A DNA stretch of 64,000 nucleotides from positions 37,199,748-37,263,747 of the forward strand of contig NW_026947506.1 of NCBI RefSeq assembly GCF_034190915.1, given 5' to 3'. This document shows positions 25,501-33,620 of the stretch, piece by piece. Source of the stretch: Cavia porcellus (Eukaryota; Chordata; Mammalia; Rodentia; Caviidae). The notes under the pieces are model-generated. The model ran no database searches. It was given only the letters and a program-made list of their open reading frames with translations, and had not been told where the DNA came from. Within the stretch, counting starts at the first letter, position 1. Every line of letters starts with the position of its first letter. The translations under genes were made by a program, and so were the position numbers.

Positions 25501-26317
25501 CCTTGTGGCGTTTCACAAGTTTCCATCAGATCCCCTCCTTTCCTTACCAGTTTTAAGAGAGGCAGATTATATGAATAATGAAAAATGTTGAGTATTATTT
25601 ATCCCCATCCCACCTGTCCTTGACAACTTCTAATCTGGGTGTTTTTATTATTCCCAAAATGTGTTGAAAAGGTTGGTGCCAGCCTCGCGGTGGTAGGAAG
25701 GTGTGTACAGCGTGGGGCCCTTGAGAGCCTGTCCATTTGAGCCCATTTTGGAAATGACGCACAGAGAGGAAATGGCAGACTGGCCCTCTTGGCTCTAAAT
25801 CTCACCCCACCCCCTCCTCAAACCAGCACTAGCTGAATGTCAGCTTCCCCAGATAAGGGGACATCTTGAGGCAGAAAAGCTGCCCCGAGGGCAATCTGTG
25901 TTCCCTGAGGAGCTGTGTCCCACCCCAGCCTCTCCTTCTTGTAGTCCAGCGGGTGCCAGGTCCCCAGGCATTGGGAGAGATGCCCCAGCCACCCCTTGCG
26001 CTTCTCGGGGCAGCACCGACCCTAGAGGAGAAAGGAAGCAGGCATCGAAATGGGCAAGGGAGACCCTCAAGTAACGGAGAGAGTTGGGGGGAGAGGGACC
26101 AAGAAACAAAAGGGAGAAGAAAAAGCATCGCTGAGCCCTATTGGCCTCCCATTTTCTCTAGGGCTACCGCAGAGGCCTGGGGAAAGGGTGCGGGGAGGAC
26201 CCAGCGAGCTCCTGGTAGCCGGGTCGCCTTACCTGCAGCCACCCTCACCGGGGCCAAGGGCAGGAGGCAGGCAAGCCAGAGAACGCGGCCTAAGCGAGCG
26301 CGGATGGCGAGAGCCAT
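7687..26317 (-). CDS. TMEM130: TMEM130, transmembrane protein 130, eight coding exons
   Basis: Coding segments on the minus strand, in order: 26317-26233, 18022-17717, 15597-15438, 12633-12464, 11816-11732, 10915-10713, 8308-8196, 7839-7687. All introns are GT-AG. The segments total 1275 nt, exactly 425 codons, giving 424 residues. The family is about 420-435 residues, so the gene looks complete and intact. Order of parts: signal peptide (1 to about 28), an ectodomain rich in DNGS/NTS/NYS/NLT glycosylation sequons, a PKD-type domain with the signature WDFGDG (179-184), a single hydrophobic span (about 341-363), and a short tail with clustered cysteines. The product is expected to be a type I membrane glycoprotein; PKD domains are beta-sandwich folds usually involved in extracellular protein contacts. 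No enzymatic function is known to me. I identified it by residue-level recognition of the mammalian protein in every exon. Confidence 0.96.
8196..8308 (-). CDS. TMEM130: TMEM130 coding exon 7 (transmembrane segment)
   Basis: The acceptor is ctcttag|GACTTC and the donor GTGGAG|GTGGGT, 113 nt, residues 337-374. It encodes the only strong hydrophobic span of the mature protein, [20 protein letters not shown] and onward to TL, followed by [11 protein letters not shown] at the cytoplasmic side. The polarity (hydrophobic then arginine) fits type I topology. Confidence 0.95.
9762..9873 (+). repeat. ID element, full length, young
   Basis: It is nearly identical to the copy at 1642-1753 and has a 15-bp target duplication ending CCCTACTTTG (9747-9761 and 9874-9888). 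Confidence 0.93.
10250..10610. repeat. TGG/TGATGG-rich degenerate tandem tract
   Basis: Repeated variants of GGTTGCTGATGG and TTTGGTGGTGATC run for about 350 bp without a fixed period. The minus-strand open frame here is a serine/threonine/proline-rich artefact of this composition. Confidence 0.6.
10713..10915 (-). CDS. TMEM130: TMEM130 coding exon 6 (membrane-proximal ectodomain)
   Basis: The acceptor is ctgcag|CCCCCC and the donor TTCCA|GTAAGTG, 203 nt, residues 269-337. It encodes [20 protein letters not shown], then [20 protein letters not shown] and [13 protein letters not shown]. The [13 protein letters not shown] stretch is a second PKD-like closing strand and NLT is a glycosylation sequon. 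Several cysteines could form disulfides. Confidence 0.95.
10916..12463 (-). other. TMEM130: TMEM130 introns 5 and 4 (repeat content)
   Basis: Intron 5 (10916-11731) contains a B1-dID at 11360-11545 (minus) and otherwise unremarkable sequence. Intron 4 (11817-12463) shows no repeat that I recognise. Exon 5 lies between them at 11732-11816. Confidence 0.8.
11732..11816 (-). CDS. TMEM130: TMEM130 coding exon 5
   Basis: This short exon of 85 nt has the acceptor ttacag|AAACCC and the donor GGGGAG|GTGAGTG. It encodes [18 protein letters not shown] and then [10 protein letters not shown], residues 241-269, the start of a second beta-rich ectodomain segment. It is too short to stand out as an open frame and was placed by splice phase and similarity. 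Confidence 0.93.
12464..12633 (-). CDS. TMEM130: TMEM130 coding exon 4 (end of PKD domain)
   Basis: The acceptor is cttccag|GACTCT and the donor CTGCAGG|GTGAGT, 170 nt, residues 184-241. The sequence continues [15 protein letters not shown] and [16 protein letters not shown], matching the G-x-F/Y-x-V-x-L strand that closes PKD domains. The next part is lysine- and threonine-rich and leads to SASLKLQ. Confidence 0.95.
12634..15437 (-). other. TMEM130: TMEM130 intron 3 (repeat content)
   Basis: It holds a B1 at about 12985-13240 (minus) interrupted by a young ID, a B1 with an old ID (13470-13760 minus), a B1 (14092-14215 plus), a fragment of the interspersed repeat also seen at 30366-30780 (14225-14385), and a B1 (14688-14830 plus). 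14830-15437 is AT-rich with nothing identified. Confidence 0.75.
13122..13226 (-). repeat. ID element inserted in a B1
   Basis: A young-subfamily copy on the minus strand with the 14-bp target duplication CCTCGGCCTAATTT at 13108-13121 and 13227-13240, splitting the 5' end of a B1. Confidence 0.93.
15438..15597 (-). CDS. TMEM130: TMEM130 coding exon 3 (start of PKD domain)
   Basis: The acceptor is tttcccag|ATTTCC and the donor GATGG|GTATGTC, 160 nt, residues 131-184. It contains the sequon NTSLPW and the hallmark PKD segment YRWDFGDG, whose last glycine codon is completed by the next exon. Confidence 0.95.
15598..17716 (-). other. TMEM130: TMEM130 intron 2 (repeat content)
   Basis: It contains a B1-dID (16265-16438 minus), an ID (16832-16929 minus), an ID fragment of the older type (17177-17263 plus) and a diverged ID (about 17370-17445 plus). 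15660-16200 is unassigned. Confidence 0.75.
16832..16929 (-). repeat. ID element
   Basis: On the plus strand it reads GGGGATCAAACTCACGACCT to GCTGAGCTAAACCCGCAGCC, preceded by a T run of more than 20, the reverse of the A tail. Confidence 0.85.
17717..18022 (-). CDS. TMEM130: TMEM130 coding exon 2 (N-terminal ectodomain)
   Basis: The acceptor is cctag|ATCTTT and the donor ACAA|GTGAGC. The 306 nt encode residues 29-131, starting [16 protein letters not shown], with a glycosylation sequon in KDNGSLALP and cysteines in HVCRFHW and CWMCH. The segment [13 protein letters not shown] resembles the strand end of an Ig/PKD-like beta-sandwich. The open frame continues past the donor into intronic SINE-like sequence, which is not coding. 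Confidence 0.95.
21708..21809 (+). repeat. ID element of the older subfamily with target duplication
   Basis: The target duplication GAAATTACAGACA is at 21695-21707 and 21810-21822. The anticodon arm reads CTTGGCAAGCATGAGG, the diverged type. It interrupts a B1-dID. Confidence 0.9.
21851..21951 (-). repeat. ID element, young subfamily
   Basis: On the plus strand it reads TGTCTTTTTCATTTTTATTG then GGTACCGGGGATCGAACTCA to the CCCCAGCCCC end. It lies only about 40 bp from the opposite-strand ID at 21708, so the pair could form an inverted-repeat hairpin. Confidence 0.9.
25206..25293 (-). repeat. ID element, diverged
   Basis: On the plus strand it reads TACCGGGAATCGAACTCATG, TTGCCAGGCAGGTGC and ATATCTCCAGCCC, the older CTGGCAAG type. 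Confidence 0.8.
25303..25458. repeat. Short local tandem duplications
   Basis: CTAATTTCCAGTGC plus TGTAACCCTC repeats at about 25303 and 25349; GCCCAAGTACAAGT repeats at about 25410 and 25442; and 25381-25413 duplicates 24291-24323 (33 bp, one mismatch). Confidence 0.8.
26233..26317 (-). CDS. TMEM130: TMEM130 coding exon 1 (signal peptide)
   Basis: The start ATG lies at 26317-26315. The exon encodes 28 residues beginning [20 protein letters not shown], a basic n-region followed by a leucine-rich core typical of a signal peptide, and ends CAG|GTAAGG with codon 29 split after its first base. The exon sits inside a CpG island. The start was chosen because it matches the known N-terminus and gives a proper signal peptide; the reading frame upstream is open but proline/arginine-rich and looks like GC-rich background. 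Confidence 0.93.
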
Positions 26318-26616
26318 CGCAGGAGGTGCGCGAAGCAGAAGGCGCGGGGCTCCAGCTCCAAGGCTGCTCTCCCCGGCGTGCGCGCGGGCTGTGCGTGGAG
26401 GTGCAGGCGCAGCGCTCGCTCGTCCTCGCCAGGGTACACCGTGTCGCTGCGCGTCGCCGCCGCCGCCCACAGCCCGCCGCGCGACCCCTGCCGGATCAGC
26501 CAGTCTGCTGTGCCGCGCCCCTTCCCCGCGTCGGTCCCCTCCTCTGATCTGCTTCGCCTCCCTGCCTTCCCCACCCACGCCCCCTCCGTTCCCCCACCAA
26601 GTCCGTGCCCGCGCGC

Positions 26617-26627
26617 TGTGACTCAGC
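26617..26627. promoter_or_regulatory. AP-1/NF-E2-like site in the TMEM130 CpG island
   Basis: TGACTCA is followed by GC (26619-26627), which fits the NF-E2 half-site and also the TGACnnnGC antioxidant-response core. It lies about 300 bp upstream of the start codon. Only the motif is seen; occupancy is unknown. Confidence 0.4.
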
Positions 26628-26774
26628 GTCCCTAGAGGCGCGTGCAGCACCGCAAAGCCGCGTGCAGGACGCCTGGGCCTTTCCAGGTATGTCCAGATCT
26701 TAAGCTTGCAGTTTTTCATTCAATAAACACCTAGGTCCTGCAGTATGCCAGAGGGCCAAGATAAGGAATGATCA

Positions 26775-27480
26775 TGTTGCCAATCAGCCTAGTGAATGAG
26801 CAAAGGGCATCTCTGCTAGCAATCCTTATGTCACCAGATGACAACAGGTAATCCTGGATGCCAGCAGTTGACAAATAGCTGCTGATCACTGCTACCACTG
26901 GCCGATGCCAATCCCACCTCTGGTCCCTAAGTGTTTGTGATTCTTTAAAAACCAATCGCTGTGTGTGCTTAGTTCACATTGCTGGAAACTACAAGAGCAC
27001 CACTGTGTTTTCTAGTGTAACCAGGCCTGCGCTGCAGCACAGGGAGGATGAGTACACTGGCGGGAAGTCTCCGAGAATAAAACCTACAAGTTCCTGGGAA
27101 GTGCTACTTATGTAGCAACTTGCAGATCTGTTTCAGGGAAGGCAGAAACTAGGGAATCTTCTGGAAGACACGCTGAGAACGCTGAGTCTATAAATAAAGG
27201 GCCCAGCCCCCTACCTTTCTGATCTTAGACCCCCGAGGGTTCCCTCTCAGTTCTTCAAAGATGCAACAGTATCTTTTGAAGTGGCAGAAGTGGGGGAGGG
27301 ACCCCACACTGACTGGCTGCACTCACCTTGGAGTGGGGAATGATGGTTTGCTAGCCCAGGAGGACGCTGAAACAAACCGTCTGTGTCTATTAGAGTGTAA
27401 GGGGGAGGAGCAGACATGGCTGGCTAAGTCACCCTCCCCCTCAGCTGTGCAGGGAGAAGAGTCGGTACTTCTTTGTATCA
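26775..27480 (+). mobile_element. LTR-like repeat, left copy
   Basis: It begins TGTTGCCAATCAGC, has CTATAAATAAAGGGCCCAG (TATA-like and poly-A-signal-like) near 27188-27206, and matches the copy at 28439-29250 over most of its length with many substitutions. The right end is approximate. It is inferred to be an old retroviral LTR; no coding retroviral sequence is seen. Confidence 0.5.
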
Positions 27481-28264
27481 GTAATACTGCTCCCTAGTCA
27501 AAGCAAATACCTCCAGCTGCCCTTATAGTAGAGAGTGAGTTTTTCCCAGAAGCCGGGTTGGGCCTTTGTGGCCTAGGAACTGGTCTCACTTGTGCCTGGC
27601 AGGCACAACGGATCATAAGTACATAACCCATTGCATCAAGATATTTAAGTCCATGCTACCTGTCTCTGGAACCGCTGTGGGCTCCCTGAGGATGGGCTCC
27701 ACCACATCTGCGACCTTATGTAAATGGGGGTGGGAGGAACAGATTTGAGCAGTCCCCTTTAGACAGTGCTAAAAAGTGCAGGGGGGCATGGTGGTCCCAC
27801 AACTTCAAGAGGCTGAGACAGGACAATCACAAGTTTGAACCCAGCTTTGGCAACTTAGTGACCTACTGAAACCATTCTTCAAAATAAGGGTTGGGTAAAT
27901 GCTCAGTAAAAAGACCCAGAGTTCAATCCGTGGTACCACAAAGAGAAAGAAAGAAAGAAAAAAGTTGGTCCATTTGGATTACCATTTCTAACTGCCTCGT
28001 ATCTGATACATACTGGCCCCTTTGGCTGTTTTTATTGACATTATCTTATGTGATCCCCACAGTGACAGACAAATGGGACAGCCTGTCCCTTCCTAAAGTG
28101 GACACCAAAACAGACACTGAAGGTATCCTTACTACACCTGGGTCCAAACATCCAGACCACCTGGGTCTGAGACACAGGTACAGACTATAGGCAATAAAAT
28201 TTCATCACCTGGCTAATTAAGGGGTTCATTAAATTTTGGGGGAATAGTGGAAAATTCAGACCTC

Positions 28265-28383
28265 TGATGTCTTTTTTTCTTTTTTCTTTTTTTTCCTTTT
28301 TCTTTTTTTTTTTTTTGTACCAGGGATTGAACTTGTGACCTCATACTCGCCATGGATGTGCTGTTGAGCTAAATCCTTGGCCC
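28265..28383 (-). repeat. Diverged ID element with a mixed T/C tract
   Basis: GTACCAGGGATTGAACTTGT and GCTAAATCCTTGGCCC mark an old ID on the minus strand, preceded by a long T-rich tract. Confidence 0.7.
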
Positions 28384-28438
28384 TCTGATGTCAACACTTG
28401 ATTAAAACAAAATTCTTTCTGAAGCAGTTTACGTTGTC

Positions 28439-29250
28439 TGTTGCCAATCAGCATAGGGTACTTTTGCTCAATTCAGATGGAAATCATGAACCGGCAAAGT
28501 GTGTATCTGCTAGCAGTCACCAGATGCCACCAGGTAATGCTGGATACCAACAGTTGACACAGCCAGCCAGCCATTTATCAACGACACTGCCGGCTGTCAC
28601 TATCTGACACTGGTTTGTGCTGAACACCATAGGCTGGAGGCCTCAACCACATAGTCTTCATTGGCTGTTGGTCTCTGAAACTCAGGTATTAACAGCTCTG
28701 TGTTTTTGTTTTTCTTTGGAAAAGGTTGTTCTGTCTACATCACTCAAGATAAAAATCCCAAGTACATTTATAGGACTTTTAGAGCCAATACCAAAGAATG
28801 AATCACAAGCAGGTTTACAGGCACACCAAGGTGATTTGTAACAAGGCCTGTGCTGCAGCACAGGGTGGTGAGCAGGCTCCTGAGCTAAAACCCAGAAATG
28901 CTACTTATGTAGCAGTTGGTAGACTTGTTTCAGTGAGGGTACAGGCTGAAACTGGACTCTTCTGGAAGGCTTGCTGTAAACAAGGGGCCCAGATATGTGC
29001 CTTTCTGATTTTAGTTACACTGGGATGTTCCAGTTCTCAAAATGCAACAGTGTCGACTGAAGTGCTGCAAGTAGGGAAAGCGGAACTACACTGCATCTCT
29101 GAACTCATGTTGATAGCTAGAGAAGACCTTCCTAGATAGCCATGGAAGAAAGATGCGTGCAAGGGAGAGCAAAGAAAAGCAAGGGACAGACAGCTGCTGG
29201 CTAAGACACACCATCGCCTCCAGCCAGCAGGGAAAATGAGAGCGCCAGGC
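28439..29250 (+). mobile_element. LTR-like repeat, right copy
   Basis: It shares the TGTTGCCAATCAGC start with the left copy. The aligned blocks include GCTGCAGCACAGGG, GCTACTTATGTAGCA, AAGGGGCCCAG and GCTGGCTAAG. The two are in direct orientation about 1 kb apart. Confidence 0.5.
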
Positions 29251-29639
29251 ATGTCTCCTGTCTCACTCATCACCTTTAGGAATAGAAGGGTAGCCGCCCT
29301 AGGGATTATATTCCTACCACAAATCCTCATTATCCTCTACTAGATGTGTGTAACATGGGACTGGTACTGAGCAGCTCCTGGGGCTTAGCTTTGGTGGCTA
29401 AATCCTATGGTAGGTTGCAGGAGTCAACATGGAATTTAGGGAGAGATGTTTTTGAATTTTTATGATTTCAGGTTTGGACTTCAGCTCTTTCAGGGCAGCT
29501 GAAGTCCTTAGACATAAGGATACCTAGTCACCCTGTTGATACCTGTAAGAGATCTTAGAAGGATTTGTCACAGTGGAAAATTGTTTGCAGAGATGGAAGT
29601 CATAAGGTCAACCTCCTGGAAATTCAGTGTCGAAGTTAC

Positions 29640-30000
29640 TTTTCTCCTTGCTAAGACAAAATATTCAACACCCAAAGTTAAAGGAGGAAACTTTTCTTTT
29701 TCTTTCTTTCTTTCTTTCTTTTTTTTTTTTTTTTTTGAGGAAAGTTTTATTTGGCTCACAGTTTATAGATGTTTCAGTCCATAGTTGGCTGGCTTCATGG
29801 CAGAAAGACATCACTGAGAAGAAATAGTCCTAGGACAAGTGGGCAGAAAGAGCCATTATCCCTCTTTCTGTCCCTTATACTTTTTTTTTGTTTTGCAGGT
29901 TACACCCTAGGGTAGTTGTAGAAATCACTCCCTTAATCCTGGCCAGAACTATGCCAAACCAAGATTAATTAGTTCACTGCTCTTAATCTCAATCTCAGGT
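29640..30000 (-). repeat. Interspersed repeat (unnamed family), copy A
   Basis: It shares CTAAGACAAAATATTC, AGTTTTATTTGGCTCACAGT, GAGAAGAAATAGTCC and TTTTGCAGGTTACACCCTAG with copy B at 30366. A (CTTT)n/T run (29697-29737) is inserted in it. The strand is tentative. Confidence 0.55.
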
Positions 30001-30365
30001 AGTCTCTGGACATCAGCAAGATGAAGATAAACTTTCTGCCAAGCCATAAAACACATTGTCTGGAGTCCAACAACCAACGCAGTCCTTCTCAGCAGAAACC
30101 TCCTGAACCTGGTCTTTACCAACATAATTTTTATCAGTATTTTAGTCTTCTGAGCTCTGACCAGAATCTCCCATCAAATACAGCCTAAGGTCTAATAAAT
30201 AAATAAATAAAGAAAGAAAGAAAGAAAGCTCTATTTTTTGAATCAGCATCTGTAAATCTTTCCTATTGTTTCCCCTTCCCACAATCCAGCTCCAAAGTCT
30301 CTTAAGCCACATAGTTAAATACAGTCACAACAACAATTCCATGCCTGGAACCAAATTCTTATTTT

Positions 30366-30780
30366 TCTCATTGCTGAGACAAAATATCCGATACCCAAAG
30401 TTAATAAGGGAAAGTTTTATTTGGTTCACAGTTTGTAGAAGTTTTAATACATAGTCAGTTGGTTCTATGATAGATAGGGGACATGAATGAGAAGAAACAG
30501 TCCAGAGCAAGTGGTCAGAAAGAGGTCATTAGCCCTCTTGCTGTCCAATATGTGCTTTTGCAGGTTACTCACCCTAGAGTGGGTGAGCGCTCCCACATTT
30601 TATCCTAGCCCGAACTATGCAAACCAATCAATGGGCTGACTTACTAACCACACACCCTTGATCTCAGCCCCACACTTTCTCAATACAGCCATCTCTGAGA
30701 AGCACTCGCACCACACCATGACTACATGGGGCTTTGGGGAGATATCTAGACACAAGATATCATCCAGTATTTAAGGGAAA
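30366..30780 (-). repeat. Interspersed repeat (unnamed family), copy B
   Basis: It continues further than copy A, through CTTTGGGGAGATATCTAGAC, and related sequence is seen at 14225-14385 and 40745-41110. The family name is not known to me; the strand is tentative. Confidence 0.55.
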
Positions 30781-33169
30781 CAGGGGTTCCAGCAGGGCAG
30801 AAGATGTTGTATATGCGCCTTATCTTTTGTATTTGGGATTGAAACGTAGGCTTTTGCACTGAGCTACACCTCCAACCCTTTTTATTTTTTATTTTGAGAT
30901 AAGATCTCCTAAGACACTAAATTGCCCACACTGGGTTTGACTATGAAGTCTTTTTGCCTCAGCCTCACAGAGTGCTGGAATTAAAGGCCTGTACAACCAC
31001 ATCTGTGCTTTTAACATTTCTGTGCCTTTCACTGCTATATACTAAAATTCTTTTCTGTGACAACAGTCAGGAACTGAAGTCCTCATCTCCACATTGGGGG
31101 AACTCCTCAGGCATTATCTAGTGACCAAAGGATTTTACCTACTTTTTTTTTTCTTTTTCAGACAGGGTTCACTATACAGTTCAGGTTGGCCTTGAACCCA
31201 CTTTGTAGCCCAGGTTTGGCCTCTGAAATCACAGTAATCCTCCTGCCTTAGCCTCCCAAATGCTGGGATTACAGGCATAAACCACCACATTCTGCTATCT
31301 ACCTACTTTTCTGTCTTCCTCAAACATTAAACAATTGTTAGAGACAGATGTTACCACATCACAGGTATGTAATCCTGGCACTGTGGGAGACTGAGGCAGG
31401 AGGATGACACTTTTTTTTTTTTTTTTTTTTGTCTTTTTAAAACAGGGTCTCGCTATGCAGCTCAGGCTGTCCTTGAGCTCACTTTGTAGCACAGGCTGGT
31501 CTCGAACTCACAACGATTCTCCTGCCTCAGTCTCCCGAGTGCTGGGGTTACAGGCATGAGCCGCCATGCCCAGCTTGAGGATCACAAATTCTAACCCAGC
31601 CTGGGCTACTTAGTTGTTTAGACCTTGTCTAAGGGGAAAGGACCTAGGGTGAAGGCCCTGTGTTCAGTTCTGAAACAAACAACAAAATTGTCAGCACATC
31701 GATTTTTAGTCCTCATATATTTCAGCTCTTTTTCCACTTTGGACCTTCAACTTTTTGGTGTGTTGGTGGGATTACAGAGGATTTTACTAAGAACAGTAAG
31801 CTTCTTCCCTGAGGAAGGAAATAATCGATGCTAAAAACATCCACTTGCAGCCCCAACATTTCAGGTGTAGCTTGTTTTGTGTCAAAGAGCATGTTTTTGG
31901 AAAAGGTCCTTTCTTCTAGGGTATCTGCAAGTCCTGCAAATTACCTCCTGCAAAGTGTGAAATGTAATCAGGGTAGGGATCACAAAGATACTGGTAAGTC
32001 AGTGGTGACCTGGCAGGGTGGGGGTGACATAGGAAGGTGCAGGAGGTGAAACTAGGCCCTGGAAGTGGTTGTCACCGTTTCTCTTTCATGCTCAGTGTTG
32101 GACAGTTTTTGATTATTTTTGGCATTCAATCTGAAGAAGCACAGAAAATGAGAGAGATAAGACAAAGTAGAAGGCCTTTAATGAGGGCATGGAAAAGCTT
32201 CCTGGTGTAGAGGGTATAGAAGCTCTCAACAAGAACAAAGAAGTGCAGTTACTTTTATCAGTCCTGGCTGGAGGAGGAGTTTGGTAAATCGGCAAAATGG
32301 CATATTAACTGATTTGAAGGAGCATCTGCCTGCATAAAACAGGAGACAGATTTACTAGGGGCTGGAGGTGGAGGCTTGGGTGGTTGTGGAGTCTTGGGCT
32401 TGGAGAGGGCTCCGCACATGTGCAAAAGGAAGCAGGAGGTTTATCTCTAGAATAAGGAGAATGTATACTTTTGAAGCGATAAGTTGTTTCTCTGGGTCAG
32501 GTACCAAGTTGGACAGATGTAGCTAAACCCAGGCTAGCAGAAGCTATCAGTTGTGTTAAGTGGGATCTGAGGGGGCAGTCAGACAACACTTTCTCCTTCA
32601 AGGCAAGTCTTGGCCATCAGATTGTTCCTCCCCACTACTCCGTTTTTTCATTGCTGTGAACTGGCCCAAAGCCAGGCTGTTTCTCTTGTTTTGCCATGGG
32701 TAGAGGGCATCTGTCAGCCAGGTAGGAGTGGACCGAAAGCCGAATTTCGTGGTCAATCCTCAAAGTGATGTAGCTGGAAGACAAATGGGTCTTTCTGGTA
32801 CCCGGCAACTGCATGCAGCATACCATACTTTCTTTGCTAACAGGGTCTCAGTATATTTCTTTCTAAAGTACCCCTTGCATCTTCTTTGGCTCCTAAAGAA
32901 GGCTCCCAGGAAGGGAGAAAGGCTGATGGAATTCCGCTCTGCCGGTCACAAGCAGTCCAGGGTGAAATCCATCGGGACCACCCCAGCCGACTTGTGCAAT
33001 CCCGGTATAAGCTCAAGCCTGGCTGGCCCCTATGAGGTGCTTTAGGGACACCAGAGGCGCAGGGAAACTCTACCGCCTCGCCCCACGGCCCCTTCCTGCA
33101 GCCCGGGGTTTAAAGAGCCTCCACCCCTCTCCCCACTGCGGGCTTCAGAGGACCCTCCTCCTCCCCTTC

Positions 33170-33620
33170 TACGCCTAGCCCAGCAGCCCGCCCAGGCCTC
33201 TCCCACTTAGGGGCGGTGCGCTGGGGCCTAGTTCTCGGTGGGCGGGCGCGGCAGCCGCTTTAAGCGGAGGCGGGACAGAGCGGAGCGGAGCGGCGGCTGC
33301 GGTGAGGGCTTCGCCCGGGGCGCGGGCCGGACTGCGGGAGGCCGGCGGCCGAGGTCTGGGTAAGCGCGCGCGGACGTGCGGCTCTGGGAAGTGTGCAAAA
33401 TGCTTGGGCCTGAGGAGTCCTCTGTGCCGCGGCGGGGCCTCCAGACGGGGTTGTGTCCTGCAGACCCTCGCCGGAGCCACCCCAGGTGTAGGGGCTTAGG
33501 CGACCCTCAGGCCTTTGGCGTTTCTGGTCGATTCCGGGAGCAGGTGGCGGGAGGCGCAGGGTTAGTGGTGCGGGGATTGGCCCTCGGCGCTCTCCGTAGC
33601 GCGGCCTAAGGGGGCGGTCG
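33170..33620 (+). promoter_or_regulatory. TRRAP: CpG-island promoter of TRRAP
   Basis: A dense CpG stretch with GC boxes (GGGGCGGTGCG near 33209, TGGGCGGGCGC near 33239, AGGCGGGAC near 33267), a GCGGAGCGGAGCGG repeat just before 33300, and no clear TATA box (only CTTTAAG near 33259). This is typical of a dispersed-start housekeeping promoter. Confidence 0.8.
33275..33359 (+). other. TRRAP: Probable non-coding exon 1 of TRRAP
   Basis: Two donor candidates follow the likely start region: CTGCG|GTGAGG (after 33301) and GTCTGG|GTAAGC (after 33359). I favour the second because it is the closer match to the consensus. The transcription start is inferred from the promoter position only. Confidence 0.45.

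Larger units (their letters stand above)
18023..26232 (-). other. TMEM130: TMEM130 intron 1 (8.2 kb, repeat content)
   Basis: SINEs: B1-dID 18950-19135 plus, B1-dID 19685-19855 minus, B1-dID 20435-20620 plus, B1-dID 20748-20980 minus, B1 21330-21456 minus, B1-dID 21525-21700 minus with a nested ID, ID 21851-21951 minus, B1-dID 22780-22985 plus, ID 25206-25293 minus. A MIR-like piece lies near 19244-19360 (minus) and an L2-like piece near 23195-23478. Small local duplications lie at 24291-25458. 18120-18940 and 23500-24290 contain nothing I can name. Confidence 0.75.
26150..26660 (-). promoter_or_regulatory. TMEM130: CpG-island promoter of TMEM130
   Basis: A GC-rich, CpG-dense stretch covers exon 1 and its upstream side, with cgcgc runs around 26280-26480 and 26600-26660. 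No TATA box is evident just upstream of the ATG. The transcription start cannot be fixed from sequence; it should lie somewhere between 26320 and about 26640. Confidence 0.75.
26661..33160. other. Intergenic region between the divergent TMEM130 and TRRAP promoters
   Basis: No coding exon is recognised. Contents: two LTR-like direct repeats (26775-27480 and 28439-29250) with a B1-dID (27780-27962) between them, an ID (28265-28383 minus), two tandem copies of another interspersed repeat (29640-30000 and 30366-30780), B1-dID 30815-31010 (minus), B1 31145-31300 (minus), and a B1-dID (31350-31680 plus) with a minus-strand B1 nested in it. 31680-33160 has nothing I can name apart from rising GC content at its right end. 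Confidence 0.7.

Noticed and set aside
25866..26621. 251-codon plus-strand open frame opposite TMEM130 exon 1
   Set aside because: It lies in a CpG island where stops are rare, encodes an Arg/Pro/Ala-rich sequence with no recognisable domain, and is antisense to a clear signal-peptide exon.
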